Assembly (NCBI GenBank): GCA_018673255.1
Contig: JABHDC010000124.1
Coordinates: 20,400-84,399, forward strand
Length of the DNA: 64,000 nt
Origin: Gemmatimonadota bacterium
GTDB lineage: Bacteria; Latescibacterota; UBA2968; UBA8231
Reading direction: 5' to 3'
A program made the position numbers and the translations under genes. Under the pieces are notes generated by a model that saw only the letters and a list, made by a program, of their open reading frames with translations, was not told where the DNA came from and did no database searches. This document shows positions 1-9,345 of this stretch, one piece after another (the stretch's first letter is position 1; every line of letters begins with the position of its first letter).

Positions 1-168
1 GAGCAGAAAGGCGCCCCTGGTCCGCTGGGCCCACGGCGCAACCGGTCTGTGCCCAGACTTGGCGCCATCGTCGGCGTGGATCAAGCGTAGCGCCCCAATT
101 CGAGGGACACCACCAAGTCGGAGCAGTCTCTCAAGGAGTCGTAGAAAAGGGCTTTCACTGAGATCGCC
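1..168. other. Window edge, no gene recognised
   Basis: This stretch lies downstream of the ABC permease gene that ends at 169. On the minus strand a GTG-initiated frame of about 25 codons starts near 145 and stops quickly. A short ATG frame runs off the window edge. Neither resembles a protein I know. No U-tract terminator is visible. Confidence 0.4.
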
Positions 169-1044
169 CTATCCCTTCAGACCGGAAGCGGCAACGCCCT
201 CGATGAAGCGCTTCTGGGCGAAGAAGAAGACGATGATGACGGGCACGATCATCACCGTAGTGAGGGACATGACCAGATTCCACGGCGTCACCGCAGTACC
301 ACCACCACCCTCGAGCACCCCGGCCTTGGCGATGAAGGAGAACAGGCCGATGGGCATTGTGAAGAGGCGCTCGTCGTGGAGATAGATCAGGGGGCCGAAC
401 AGATCGTTCCAACTGCCCAGGAAGGTGAAGACCGTGGCCGTGAGCAGCACAGGCATGCTCAGGGGGACGACGACATTCCACAGGATGCTCAGTTCCGAGG
501 CACCGTCCATACGGGCCGCTTCGACGTACGCCTTCGGGATCGTGAGGAAGAACTGGCGCATGAGGAAGATGGCGAAGACGTTGAGACCTAACCAGTGGGG
601 CAGGATGAGGGGCAGGTAGGTGTTCACCCACCCGATGGTGGCGAAGAACTTGAAGAGGGGGATGATGGTTACCTGGGCTGGCAGCAGCATCGTCGACAGG
701 AGGGCCGCGAAGAGGAGTCCCTTGAAGCGCACCTCAAGGAAGACGAAAGCATAGGCCGCCAGAGAACAGGAGATCAGGCTGCCGACGATGGACATGGCGG
801 TGACGAAGACGGAGTTCCAAAGGTAGAGGCCGAATTCGAACTCCTGAAAGACCACCCGGTAGTTGCTCCACTGGGCCAGCGCCGGGATCCAGCGGGTGGG
901 CTCCTGCAGGACCTCGACAAATGTCTTGAGGCTGGTCAGCACCATCCAGCTCAGCGGGATCAGCATGATGGCCGCGCCACAGGTAAGGACGCCGTAGAGG
1001 ACGGCTCGTCCGGGACGCACCTGGCGCCGGTTATCGTTGCTCAT
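169..1044 (-). CDS. Carbohydrate ABC transporter permease, MalG type
   Basis: Inner-membrane permease subunit (291 aa) of a CUT1-type sugar importer. It has about six membrane segments. The cytoplasmic EAA loop that docks the ATPase is visible as EAARMDGAS followed by P-L-S-M-P. The ATG at 1044 is preferred over one at 1068 because GGAGG lies five bases before it and the 1068 ATG has no ribosome site. It then starts 16 bp after the MalF-type gene stops at 1061. It is the last gene of the solute-binding protein, MalF, MalG operon. No ATPase gene lies in the visible downstream 168 bp, so a shared MsmX-like ATPase or one outside the window must be used. The sugar is unknown. Confidence 0.93.
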   Translation of the reverse strand: MSNDNRRQVRPGRAVLYGVLTCGAAIMLIPLSWMVLTSLKTFVEVLQEPTRWIPALAQWSNYRVVFQEFEFGLYLWNSVFVTAMSIVGSLISCSLAAYAFVFLEVRFKGLLFAALLSTMLLPAQVTIIPLFKFFATIGWVNTYLPLILPHWLGLNVFAIFLMRQFFLTIPKAYVEAARMDGASELSILWNVVVPLSMPVLLTATVFTFLGSWNDLFGPLIYLHDERLFTMPIGLFSFIAKAGVLEGGGGTAVTPWNLVMSLTTVMIVPVIIVFFFAQKRFIEGVAASGLKG

Positions 1045-1060
1045 GGTGCCTCCACCATCG

Positions 1061-1951
1061 CTACTCATGGTGCACCCACTTGCGAGCGAGGCGGAAGTTT
1101 AGCCACGTGAGAATCACTGTGATCGCGAACAGGATCCAGGCCATGGCGCTGGCCTGGCCCATGTGGAAGTAGTTGAAGGCCCGCTGATAGAGGTTGAGTA
1201 CGTAGAAGAGGGTGGCCTGTGCGGGGCCACCGGGCGTCTTGCCCTGGGCTGCGCCGAAGGCGTAGGCCAGGTCGAAGACGCGCAGGGAGCCAATGACGCC
1301 CATGACCAGGTTGAAGAAGAAGACGGGTGAGATCTGCGGCATCGTGACGTGCATGAAGCGCCGCAACGCGCCGGCACCGTCGATGGACGCCGATTCGTAC
1401 AGTGCTCGGTCGACGCTCTGGAGCCCGCCGAGGAAGATGAGCATGGCGTTGCCGAAGGCCCACAAGCTGATGACGATGAGCGTGGGCAGGGCCCAGGTGG
1501 TGGACTCGAGCCAGGCCGGCCCCTCGATACCGGCCTGAGCCAGAAAGTGGTTGAGCAGACCGTACTCGCCGTTGAAGATGTAGACGAAGATGGCCGCCGA
1601 AGCCGCCGAAGGCAGGATGGAAGGGATGTAGTAGATGGTGCGGTAGAGACCCAGGAAACGCACCTTGCAGTTCAGCAGCAGAGAGATGGACAGAGAGGTG
1701 ATCAGAGCCAGGGGAACCTGAAAGACGGCAAAGACGAGCGTCACCTTCACCGAAGGCCAGAAGGAGGGGTCGTGGTAGAAGAGGTAGACGTAGTGGTCGA
1801 AGCCGATCCACTCCGGCGGCTGCACGACGGTGTAGCGTGTGAAGCTCAAGTAGAGGGAGTAGAGCATCGGGAGCATCGAGAAGACCACGAAGCCAACGAT
1901 GGATGGCCCCGCCATGATGTAGAACCAGAGGGTTGGTCGCGATCCCTTCAT
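1061..1951 (-). CDS. Sugar ABC transporter permease, MalF/UgpA type
   Basis: Inner-membrane permease (296 aa), partner of the MalG-type protein encoded just downstream. It has six predicted membrane helices and an EAA loop seen as ESASIDGAG followed by VTMPQISP. The length is normal for UgpA/LacF-like proteins that lack the long MalF periplasmic loop. GAGG lies about six bases before the ATG. It sits 31 bp downstream of the solute-binding protein gene in one operon. Confidence 0.93.
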   Translation of the reverse strand: MKGSRPTLWFYIMAGPSIVGFVVFSMLPMLYSLYLSFTRYTVVQPPEWIGFDHYVYLFYHDPSFWPSVKVTLVFAVFQVPLALITSLSISLLLNCKVRFLGLYRTIYYIPSILPSAASAAIFVYIFNGEYGLLNHFLAQAGIEGPAWLESTTWALPTLIVISLWAFGNAMLIFLGGLQSVDRALYESASIDGAGALRRFMHVTMPQISPVFFFNLVMGVIGSLRVFDLAYAFGAAQGKTPGGPAQATLFYVLNLYQRAFNYFHMGQASAMAWILFAITVILTWLNFRLARKWVHHE

Positions 1952-1982
1952 GTCAGCCTCAGGTCCCTATGTCGCTGACCGG

Positions 1983-3278
1983 TCATCGCTCGCCCCGGCC
2001 CAGGGTCTCGATGAAACGGTTGGCGGCCTCGGTAGCGCGGCGACATGCCTCCTCAGGGGTCTGTTCACCCTGCAGCATACGGTCGATCTCGGGTTGGATG
2101 ACCTCGATGGCGATCTCGATGTAGTCGGGTGAGCGGGGAATCGGCATGGCATAGGGCATCTGGTCGAATGCGGCCTGCACGTTCCTCGGGCTCTCGTTGC
2201 GTCCGGGGCCAAGCATGAGCTCCTCGGCCACCGAGCGTCGGGTCGGCACGCCGCCCGCACGGCATTCGGCGGCGACGCCCTCCCTGGAGGCCAGGTGCTT
2301 GACCAGCTCCCAGGCCTTCTCCGGATGGCGCGAGTCCTTGCTGATGGCGTAGGCCCCCACGGCAATCTCGCCGCCGTTGCGCTGCACCGGGCCGAGGGGC
2401 AGGATCTCGATGTCCCACTCGAGATCTGGCACCTTGTTGTAGATGCGCCAGAAGGTGGTGTGGCCGCCGCACACCAGACCCATCCGGCCGCTGGCGAAGC
2501 GGGTCGTGGGGCCGTATCCCGGCCGGGGGGAGATGTCGTACTCGAGCACCTTGTCGCGGTAGAATTTGACTCCGCGGATGGCCTCGGGCGTGTCGAGCAG
2601 GCACCGGGTGAGATCCTCGTTGAACATCCGTCCACCGGATTGGCGGACATACATCAGCCACTCCCCCCACCAGCCCGGATCCATGTCGCATCCCCATATC
2701 TCGGTTCCGTCGGGTAGGGTGCGCCGGATGCGCGAGGCAGCGTGTACCAGGTCGTCCCATGTCCAGGTGCGGTCGGGGTAGGCCAGCCCCGCCTCGTCGA
2801 AGAGTTTCTTGTTGTAGTACAGGAGGGATACGTTGATGTGGACGGGGAGGAAGTAGTAGTCCCCTTTGTGCTGAATCGCCTTGAGAACCTCGGGGTAGAA
2901 GTCATCAAGATCGATCTCCTCCAGGTCGCGCTCAACGAAGTCGGTGATGGGCCGCAGGAAGGGCAGCATGTAAGCGACCCATACGTCGCCGGTGTATAAC
3001 ACGTCGGGCGCGTCGCCGGCCGCGGCCAGGGTCTTGAACTTCATCTGGTACTCGTTCCCCGGCACCCAGATGACCCGCAAGGGGATGTCGGGATGGGCCT
3101 GGCGGAAGGTCTCGGCGAGCTCCTCGTAGGCGGGCTTCATGTAGGTGATCGGGACCAGCCACGTGATGCCCCGTTCCGTGTCGAAATCGTCGCGACTTCC
3201 CCCAGCCGCATGCCAGAAACCAGCAACGATGACCAGGGCGAAGAGGACGGCGACGGATCGGTGAAGAAGTGTCTGCAT
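1983..3278 (-). CDS. Extracellular solute-binding protein, family 1
   Basis: Binding protein (431 aa) of the CUT1 importer. The N-terminal hydrophobic segment (about residues 8-27) has no lipobox cysteine, so it is either a cleaved signal or an uncleaved anchor. The mature part reads like SBP family 1: an early TWLVPITYMKPAYEELAETF segment, then the PDVLYTGDVWV segment typical of this fold. It is the first gene of the operon. Its promoter candidate at 3290-3318 places the transcript start only a few bases before the ATG, and no Shine-Dalgarno is visible, so it may be translated leaderless. Substrate unknown; sugar or oligosaccharide expected. Confidence 0.92.
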   Translation of the reverse strand: MQTLLHRSVAVLFALVIVAGFWHAAGGSRDDFDTERGITWLVPITYMKPAYEELAETFRQAHPDIPLRVIWVPGNEYQMKFKTLAAAGDAPDVLYTGDVWVAYMLPFLRPITDFVERDLEEIDLDDFYPEVLKAIQHKGDYYFLPVHINVSLLYYNKKLFDEAGLAYPDRTWTWDDLVHAASRIRRTLPDGTEIWGCDMDPGWWGEWLMYVRQSGGRMFNEDLTRCLLDTPEAIRGVKFYRDKVLEYDISPRPGYGPTTRFASGRMGLVCGGHTTFWRIYNKVPDLEWDIEILPLGPVQRNGGEIAVGAYAISKDSRHPEKAWELVKHLASREGVAAECRAGGVPTRRSVAEELMLGPGRNESPRNVQAAFDQMPYAMPIPRSPDYIEIAIEVIQPEIDRMLQGEQTPEEACRRATEAANRFIETLGRGER

Positions 3279-3289
3279 GGTGATTGCAC

Positions 3290-3318
3290 ACAGTAGTCGC
3301 CGAGCCGGAAACAGTCAA
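3290..3318 (-). promoter_or_regulatory. Candidate sigma70-like promoter of the sugar importer
   Basis: On the minus strand TTGACT (3318-3313) and TACTGT (3295-3290) are separated by 17 bp. The predicted start is near 3283, about five bases before the ATG at 3278. The -35 is good and the -10 is weak. Confidence 0.4.
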
Positions 3319-3355
3319 CCGGGAAGACCCGAACCAGACACGCATGGCCGGGTGC

Positions 3356-3385
3356 TTGGACCGCCCCGGTCGTCATGTCTAAACT
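3356..3385 (+). promoter_or_regulatory. Candidate promoter of the CBM9-like gene
   Basis: TTGGAC (3356-3361), an 18-bp spacer and TAAACT (3380-3385) give a plausible sigma70-like promoter with a start near 3392. It is divergent from the importer promoter. Confidence 0.35.
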
Positions 3386-3408
3386 GAGGATGGAACATCA
3401 GAGTCTCG

Positions 3409-3419
3409 GAAACCGTTTC
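3409..3419. promoter_or_regulatory. Candidate LacI-family operator
   Basis: GAAACCGTTTC is an 11-bp inverted repeat (GAAAC and GTTTC around one base). It resembles the A/T-arm, CG-centred sites bound by LacI/GalR regulators. It lies just downstream of the predicted start of the 3437 gene, where bound repressor would block it. No regulator gene is in the window nearby. Confidence 0.35.
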
Positions 3420-3436
3420 ATCGCGGGAGGTGAATC

Positions 3437-4261
3437 TTGAATGCCACTGCACTGGTCACCACCATCGTCCTGCTCTGCAGCCCCGTCTGGAGTCAGGCGC
3501 CCCACTACACGTTCACCGCACCCCAACTTGAAGCGCCGCCTGTCATCGACGGTGATCTTGGGGAGTGGCGAGACCGGGCCTTCACCGACGGCGTGTGGGA
3601 CATTGAGCGGCTGCGTCACACGCCCTGGTATGAGGCCGACCGCAATCGGCTCACCGACCACGGCGAGGACGAATCCCCGATCCAGGACCTGCAGGCCCGC
3701 TACTACGTCGCCTGGGACGAAGAGTATCTGTACTTCGGTGCGGAAGTCCTCGACAACGTCAACGACAGTGTCGACCCGGCCCACGAAGACAGCCGCTGGT
3801 ACTTCAAGGACTGCGTCTGCTGGTTCGTCGAGGCCCCACGTGACGACATACCCGAGGAATTTGGCCAGGGCGGCAACGGGTTCTGCTTTGTGATCGATCC
3901 GGCCCGGCCCTCCTATGGCGCGTGGTGGCGCCACGGCAGCCAGGACACGACCTATATCGAGGAGCCCCTGCCTCACGACGCCGTCGAGTACCAGCTCAGC
4001 ATGGATCCCTGGGGGAGGAGCCCGGCCGATTTCGTCCTGGAGGCGAAGGTGGCCATGGCGCCCACGCTGGGAGTCAGTGATCCCACGTGGCGGGCGCCGC
4101 GACGCGGAGACGAGTACGGCCTCTCGGTGGTGCACACCGATCCGGACGGCGGCGCCTATGGTGGCCACTTCCTCGTGTATGGGATCGGCCGCAACGACGG
4201 ATACTGGGCTCGCATGTTCCTGGGGGGACCGATGGCCCCCATCGAGCGCCGATCCGACTGA
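3437..4261 (+). CDS. Exported CBM9-like carbohydrate-binding domain protein
   Basis: A 274-aa protein with a signal peptide (about residues 1-20, ending before QAPHY) followed by one CBM9-like beta-sandwich. Family features visible are the N-terminal PPVIDGDLGEW segment, the aromatic YVAWDEEYLYFGAEV strand and the later conserved tryptophans. This fold usually binds sugars or sits beside glycan-active enzymes. No catalytic domain is present. GGGAGG lies eight bases before an ATG that fits the signal peptide; an in-frame alternative is not needed. It is divergent from the sugar importer and carries the operator, so a role in capture of the imported carbohydrate is likely. A distant paralog is encoded at 15619. 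Confidence 0.8.
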   Translation: MNATALVTTIVLLCSPVWSQAPHYTFTAPQLEAPPVIDGDLGEWRDRAFTDGVWDIERLRHTPWYEADRNRLTDHGEDESPIQDLQARYYVAWDEEYLYFGAEVLDNVNDSVDPAHEDSRWYFKDCVCWFVEAPRDDIPEEFGQGGNGFCFVIDPARPSYGAWWRHGSQDTTYIEEPLPHDAVEYQLSMDPWGRSPADFVLEAKVAMAPTLGVSDPTWRAPRRGDEYGLSVVHTDPDGGAYGGHFLVYGIGRNDGYWARMFLGGPMAPIERRSD

Positions 4262-4330
4262 CAAGCCTCGACTCACAGGTCCTCGGCAGCCAGCAGATCT
4301 ATCGCACCGACGCGGTGGCCCAGGCTCATC

Positions 4331-5593
4331 CTACCTGAGCCGCTCGATCTCTTCCAGCTTGTCACCTGCGACAGTGAAGTCGGGGTGCCGACGGGCGATC
4401 TTTTCGAAGACCTCTCGCGCTTTTTCCAGGCGCCCCCGACCGAAGTAGACCATCCCCAGGTCATAGGCGGCCTGGGGATCGCGGGGGGTGCGGGCCACGG
4501 CCCGCTGCTTCGCCTTGAGTTCGCTCTCGTAGGCTTTGAGCTCTTCGAAGGTGGCTATGAGCTCGGCGCCTTCTTCGGCGCGTCCCAGGCGTAGATAGAG
4601 ACGTCCCAGGTTGTAGTGGGCGGCGGCATGGTCCGGGTCGAGGGCGATAGCGCGCTGGTAGGACCTGTCGGCGCCGCCGTCGTTACCCAGCTTCTCCAGA
4701 GCGGCCCCCAGGCGGTAGGAGGAATCACCGTATTGGGGATCCAGTACGATGGCCCGCTCGTAACGAGTAATGGCCGCCTCCAGATCGCCCTCCAGCTCGA
4801 GGATCGTGCCCAGGTCACGGCAGTCCTGGGCACTCTCCACGCCCAGGGCGATGGCCTGCTTGTACGCCCGTCGGGCGTTCTGGTGGTCGCCGAGAGCCAT
4901 GTAGCTCCAGCCCAGCCGTTGATAGAGTGGCCCTTCCCGTGGCACGATAACGAGGGCCCGCTCGTAGACTTCAATGGCCTCGTCAAGCCTCTCCTGGATG
5001 TGGTACACGTAACCCAGGTTCGCCATGGCCGCCGTAAAGTCGGGCTTGTGCCGCAGGGCCTCACGGTAATACTTGCCCGCTTCTTCCAGGGCTCCCTCTT
5101 CCTGATACAGGCGTCCGAGGTTGTAGGAGACCTGGGCGAAAGAGGGCCGCAGTTGCAGGGCGTACTTGTATTGAGCCTCGGCGTCGCGAACGTTGCCCAG
5201 CTTTTCGTGGGCGATGGCCAAGCCGATGCGCGCCTCGAAGAGATCGGCCTGGATCTCGACGGCTCGATCGAGGCAGTCAACCGCCTTCTGGTAACGTTCC
5301 TGCATCGTGTACACCACGCCCAGATTGCTCCACGCCTCGACGAATTCCGGCCGAGCATCCAGGGCTTTCTGGAAGGCCCTGATCGCATCGTCGAGCCGTC
5401 CCTGACCGCGTCGTTGGACGCCCAGCTGCGTGGCATCTCGTGCCACCTCGTCGAGCCGTTGCTGGTTCCAGTGGAGACCGAAAAGGCCTGCCACCGCGAC
5501 CACCACCACAGCACCCAACCACCAGCGCCACAGCCCTGAGTGCTTGGTGGCGGCTGCGCGTGCTTGCTGTCCCTTATCCCTCTGTTTGCTCAT
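4331..5593 (-). CDS. Membrane-anchored TPR repeat protein
   Basis: A 420-aa protein: a basic N-terminus, one membrane helix at about residues 23-42 and then about nine tetratricopeptide repeats to the C-terminus. The repeats show the usual pattern (for example AWSNLGVVYTMQERYQKAVDCL). The start at 5593 (MSKQRDK) puts the helix close to the N-terminus; a longer frame to 5644 adds an unconvincing extension. It probably scaffolds other envelope proteins from the membrane. It is divergent from the TPR/FG-GAP gene at 5738. No specific function can be assigned. Confidence 0.85.
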   Translation of the reverse strand: MSKQRDKGQQARAAATKHSGLWRWWLGAVVVVAVAGLFGLHWNQQRLDEVARDATQLGVQRRGQGRLDDAIRAFQKALDARPEFVEAWSNLGVVYTMQERYQKAVDCLDRAVEIQADLFEARIGLAIAHEKLGNVRDAEAQYKYALQLRPSFAQVSYNLGRLYQEEGALEEAGKYYREALRHKPDFTAAMANLGYVYHIQERLDEAIEVYERALVIVPREGPLYQRLGWSYMALGDHQNARRAYKQAIALGVESAQDCRDLGTILELEGDLEAAITRYERAIVLDPQYGDSSYRLGAALEKLGNDGGADRSYQRAIALDPDHAAAHYNLGRLYLRLGRAEEGAELIATFEELKAYESELKAKQRAVARTPRDPQAAYDLGMVYFGRGRLEKAREVFEKIARRHPDFTVAGDKLEEIERLR

Positions 5594-5737
5594 ATTCCTG
5601 TTCCGAAACTGGTTGTCATGGGGGATGAACCGCCCCGGTCTCAACTCGACGCGACGGCAATGTAATCGCCTTGGCCCCGGCTAGTCGAGTCGGCCAGCAC
5701 TGGCGACCGCCGCTGTACTCGCCACGCCAGGTTGCCG

Positions 5738-8107
5738 ATGTCTTCTTTGGGATCATTCGTAGCGGCTCTTCTCATCGCCCTGCCGGCGACATCGGCTCAT
5801 GCCCAGGACACCAGCCGACCTGACAGCCTCACCGTGGCCCGGCTCTACCAAGGCGCCCTCGACCGGATCTCAGCGCGCGACTTTCCTGGTGCTGTCGAGA
5901 GCTTCCGCGAGGTTCTGCGCACCGACTCCACCCACTATGAGTCCTGGATCGGGCTGGGCGAGATGTACATGCGTGTGGGGCGCTTCGAGACCGCCCGCCC
6001 CTACCTGCGCAAGGCGCTTCAAGCAGATCCGGACCGGGTCGAGGCCGGGTTCCAGCTGGCTCAGACCTACCTGCGCACCCAGGACCTATTGCTCGACGGG
6101 ATTCCGACCAAGTCCGATGACAAGCACCAGGCCCGGCGTCTGCTGGAGGCTGTGGTCGCGCGACATCCTTGGCACATCCCCTCGCGCATGATCCTGGGCC
6201 AGTTGTGGATGATGGTGCCGCCGCCCGATGCGAAGCGTGCGCTGGGTCAGTACGAGGCCATGCTGGATTCCGATCCCGCGAACGAAGCAGCACGAGCCGG
6301 GGCTGCCGCCTCCATGTTGCGGCTGGGACGGCTCGAGGAGGCAACCGCCATTCTCGACGAGCTGCTGGCCGAAGATCCCGTCGACCAGCATCTGGCCGCC
6401 CTGCTCGGCACCGCTCGCTTCAAGCTCGGCGAGTACGGCGCCGCCATCGCGGCTCTGAAGCACGCCATCGACGACATCGACGGGCAGCCACGCCCCTCCT
6501 CCACCGATGAGTTGCTGAAGCGCGAGAGCCGGCGTCGCGTGCGGCAGTGGAATCTGCGACTGGCGTACCTGGCCGAGAACGGCGAGTACCCTGGCCAACT
6601 GGAGGACCGCTACCGCCTGCAGGTGGAGCCCGTGTCGGAGCCGTCACCCGTCCACTTCACCGACGTGGGGCCGCGCCTGGGTGTAGCCAAGGACGATCGG
6701 GGACGGGGCAGCGCCTGGGGTGACTACGACGGCGACGGCCGCCTCGACCTGTTCACCACCGGTATTCACACATCCCACGCGATGTACCGCAACCTCGGCG
6801 AAGAGGGCTTTGCCGACATTTCCTCTGCCGCAGGCGTCGACGACCCTCGCGGCGGTTGGGGGGCCAGCTGTGCCGACTACGATGGCGACGGGGACCTGGA
6901 CCTGTACGTGACGCGCGACGCCTGGGAGGGTGGCTCGCCCAATTCGCTTCTGCGCAATCGCGGTGACGGGACATTTGTCGAGGCGGCGCCGGAGGCCGGC
7001 GTAGACGATGCGGGGGACAGTTTTACCCATGCCTGGGGTGACATCGACGCCGATGGCTTTCTCGATCTCTACGTGGCCAATGGGGTCACGGGCACTGGCA
7101 CCCCGAACTCCCTGTTCCGCAACCGCGGCGATGGCACCTTCTCAGAGGTAGCATCGCAAGCGGGTGTGGCGAAGCAGGGCAAGACCCTGGGCGTGGCCTT
7201 CGGCGACTACGACAACGACGCCGATCTGGATCTCTATGTCTCCGACGTGGGTGGCCAGAACACGCTGTATCGCAATCATGGCGACGGCACCTTCTCCGAC
7301 GTGACGAAGTTGGCCGGCGTCCAGGATCCGGGATCCGGTAGTTATGTCGTGTTCTTCTTCGATTACAACAACGACACCCACCTGGACCTGTTCGTCAGCG
7401 CCTTCTCTTACTATGAGTCGTTCGTCGAGTCGCAGGTCACGGGTCGGGGCAGCGGCCCGAGCGCGCCACACCTCTACCGCAACAATGGCGACGGCACTTT
7501 CACCGACGTGGCGGCCGGTACGCCGTTGTCGCGCGCGGTCGGTTCCATGGGGGCCGGCTTCGGCGACGTGGACTACGACGGCTATATCGATGTGTATCTG
7601 AACAACGGTGGTCCTAACTTCCTCCGACTGGAGCCCAACATCCTCTATCGCAATGTGGCTGGCGAGCGGTTCGTCGACATCACCGAGTCGGCAGGCGTGG
7701 GCAACCTGGGTAAGGGGCACGGCGTCAGTCTGGCCGACTACGACGGGGACGGTGATCTCGATATCTACGCTGGGTTGGGCGGGCACTACGATGGTGATAC
7801 GTGGCCCAATGCCTTGTATCGCAATGACGGACATGCCAACCACTGGCTGGCGGTCGACCTGCGGGGGGCGCAACCCAATACCGGAGCCATCGGCGCACGG
7901 CTGCTGGTGCGGTCCGGCGACCACGTCCAAGCCGCCGAGATCAGCAGTGGCAACGGGTTTGGCAGCACCAACTCTCTGCCCGTGGAATTCGGCCTCGGTC
8001 CCCGGACTTTGGTCGATGAACTCCACATCCGGTGGCCCTCAGGAAGGCGGGAGGTGCACACCGGAGTGGCGGCCGACCAGACACTGCGTCTGGAGGAGGG
8101 ACAATGA
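5738..8107 (+). CDS. Exported TPR plus FG-GAP/VCBS protein, CRTAC1 family
   Basis: A 789-aa protein. A signal peptide of about 22 residues ends at SAHA-QD. TPR-like helices follow at about 30-290, then six or more FG-GAP/VCBS blades (about 300-680). The blades carry repeated calcium-loop motifs such as DYDGDGDLDLYV and LYRN-GDGTF. An ASPIC/UnbV domain (about 700-785, SNGFGS and HIRWPSGR motifs) ends it. ATG 5738 is preferred to TTG 5732. It overlaps the next gene through ATGA at 8104-8107, so translation is coupled. CRTAC1-type proteins are secreted beta-propellers thought to bind surfaces or ligands; the substrate is unknown. Confidence 0.88.
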   Translation: MSSLGSFVAALLIALPATSAHAQDTSRPDSLTVARLYQGALDRISARDFPGAVESFREVLRTDSTHYESWIGLGEMYMRVGRFETARPYLRKALQADPDRVEAGFQLAQTYLRTQDLLLDGIPTKSDDKHQARRLLEAVVARHPWHIPSRMILGQLWMMVPPPDAKRALGQYEAMLDSDPANEAARAGAAASMLRLGRLEEATAILDELLAEDPVDQHLAALLGTARFKLGEYGAAIAALKHAIDDIDGQPRPSSTDELLKRESRRRVRQWNLRLAYLAENGEYPGQLEDRYRLQVEPVSEPSPVHFTDVGPRLGVAKDDRGRGSAWGDYDGDGRLDLFTTGIHTSHAMYRNLGEEGFADISSAAGVDDPRGGWGASCADYDGDGDLDLYVTRDAWEGGSPNSLLRNRGDGTFVEAAPEAGVDDAGDSFTHAWGDIDADGFLDLYVANGVTGTGTPNSLFRNRGDGTFSEVASQAGVAKQGKTLGVAFGDYDNDADLDLYVSDVGGQNTLYRNHGDGTFSDVTKLAGVQDPGSGSYVVFFFDYNNDTHLDLFVSAFSYYESFVESQVTGRGSGPSAPHLYRNNGDGTFTDVAAGTPLSRAVGSMGAGFGDVDYDGYIDVYLNNGGPNFLRLEPNILYRNVAGERFVDITESAGVGNLGKGHGVSLADYDGDGDLDIYAGLGGHYDGDTWPNALYRNDGHANHWLAVDLRGAQPNTGAIGARLLVRSGDHVQAAEISSGNGFGSTNSLPVEFGLGPRTLVDELHIRWPSGRREVHTGVAADQTLRLEEGQ

Positions 8108-9345
8108 CACCCACGCGGCTGATGAGGATCCTGGCGATCCTATGGCTGGTCGGCTGTGCCGGCGAATCCGAGTCTCCCGAGCAGGTCAGGGCAGAATTGG
8201 GGACGCTATCAGAGCGTGCCGAGCTGGCGCGCGGGCACTTGCAGCTGGGCCACTACGCCGAAGCCATCGTGGTCTGTCAGTCCGGGCTGGAAGACGACCC
8301 CACGTCGGCAGAATTCCTGAACCTGATGGCAATCGCCTATGCGGAAGACGGCCGTTACGCCCCGGCCATCGAGGCTCTTGAGCGCATCGTCAAGTTGGGG
8401 TCGAGCTCGGTCCTGACCTACGTCAATCTTGGCGGCATCAACACCAAACTCGGCAACTTCGACGAAGCTGAGAAACACCTTCTTCACGCCGCCGCCCTGG
8501 CGCCGTCTCATCCGGAGACGCGTCGCCGCCTCGCCGAGGTCTACCTCGCCACCAACCGGTTCGGTGAGGCCACGCAGCAGCTGGAGCGCGCCCTGCGACT
8601 ATACCCCGAGGATGCGACCCTCTACTACTACCTGGGCCGGTCCTTCGAGGGGGCGGGGGAAGATGCCAGGGCGTTGGACACGTATGAGGAAGCGATGGCC
8701 CTCGATATTGGCTTCGCGCGATTGTGCTACAGGGCCGCTTCTGTCGCGCGGCGAATCGGGGAGCGGGAGAGGGCGGCTGCAGCCATGGCCCGCTATCAGC
8801 ACCTGCAGGAAGTGGGAGGCGGCGATCCCGATGCGGTCAAGCAGCTTCGCAAGCTGCGTGACTCGATCCTCGAGGCGCCCGAGGAGGCTATCCACCATCT
8901 CAAACTGGGGATGTTCTTTGCCCAGCATGGGTACATGGACGAGGCGGTGAACAAGTTTGGGAAGGTTGCAGGGCTGGCGCCAAGGGACGCCGACATGCTC
9001 AATCGCGTGGCCGGGTTGCTGGTGGAGCACAAGCGATCGGATGAGGGGCAGCAATACTACCGGATGGCCCTGCAGGCCGATCCTGATCATTTCCAGGCAC
9101 TGGTCAACATCGGGAGCATGCTCAGCGTACGTCAGCTCCACGAGGAAGCCATCGGCCATCTGGAGCGGGCGACGAAGCTGGTTCCGGACGAGGGTCGTGG
9201 CTGGTACTGCCTTGGCATGGCCCAGATCAACGCGGGCCGCCTGGTAGAGGCGCGGCAGTCCATCGAGCGGGCGTTGGGCACACAGCCCTCGGATCGTCTG
9301 CGCGAGCGCCTGAGCCAGTTGCTGACCTCGTTGCCGACACCGTGA
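8104..9345 (+). CDS. TPR lipoprotein
   Basis: A 413-aa lipoprotein with lipobox LVGC near residue 17, followed by about nine tetratricopeptide repeats spanning the rest. The start at 8104 is chosen because ATG overlaps the upstream stop (ATGA) and immediately precedes the lipoprotein signal; a longer frame from 8032 would bury it. It overlaps the next gene by GTGA at 9342-9345. Three coupled genes thus encode one FG-GAP protein and two TPR lipoproteins, probably one envelope complex. Confidence 0.85.
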   Translation: MTPTRLMRILAILWLVGCAGESESPEQVRAELGTLSERAELARGHLQLGHYAEAIVVCQSGLEDDPTSAEFLNLMAIAYAEDGRYAPAIEALERIVKLGSSSVLTYVNLGGINTKLGNFDEAEKHLLHAAALAPSHPETRRRLAEVYLATNRFGEATQQLERALRLYPEDATLYYYLGRSFEGAGEDARALDTYEEAMALDIGFARLCYRAASVARRIGERERAAAAMARYQHLQEVGGGDPDAVKQLRKLRDSILEAPEEAIHHLKLGMFFAQHGYMDEAVNKFGKVAGLAPRDADMLNRVAGLLVEHKRSDEGQQYYRMALQADPDHFQALVNIGSMLSVRQLHEEAIGHLERATKLVPDEGRGWYCLGMAQINAGRLVEARQSIERALGTQPSDRLRERLSQLLTSLPTP

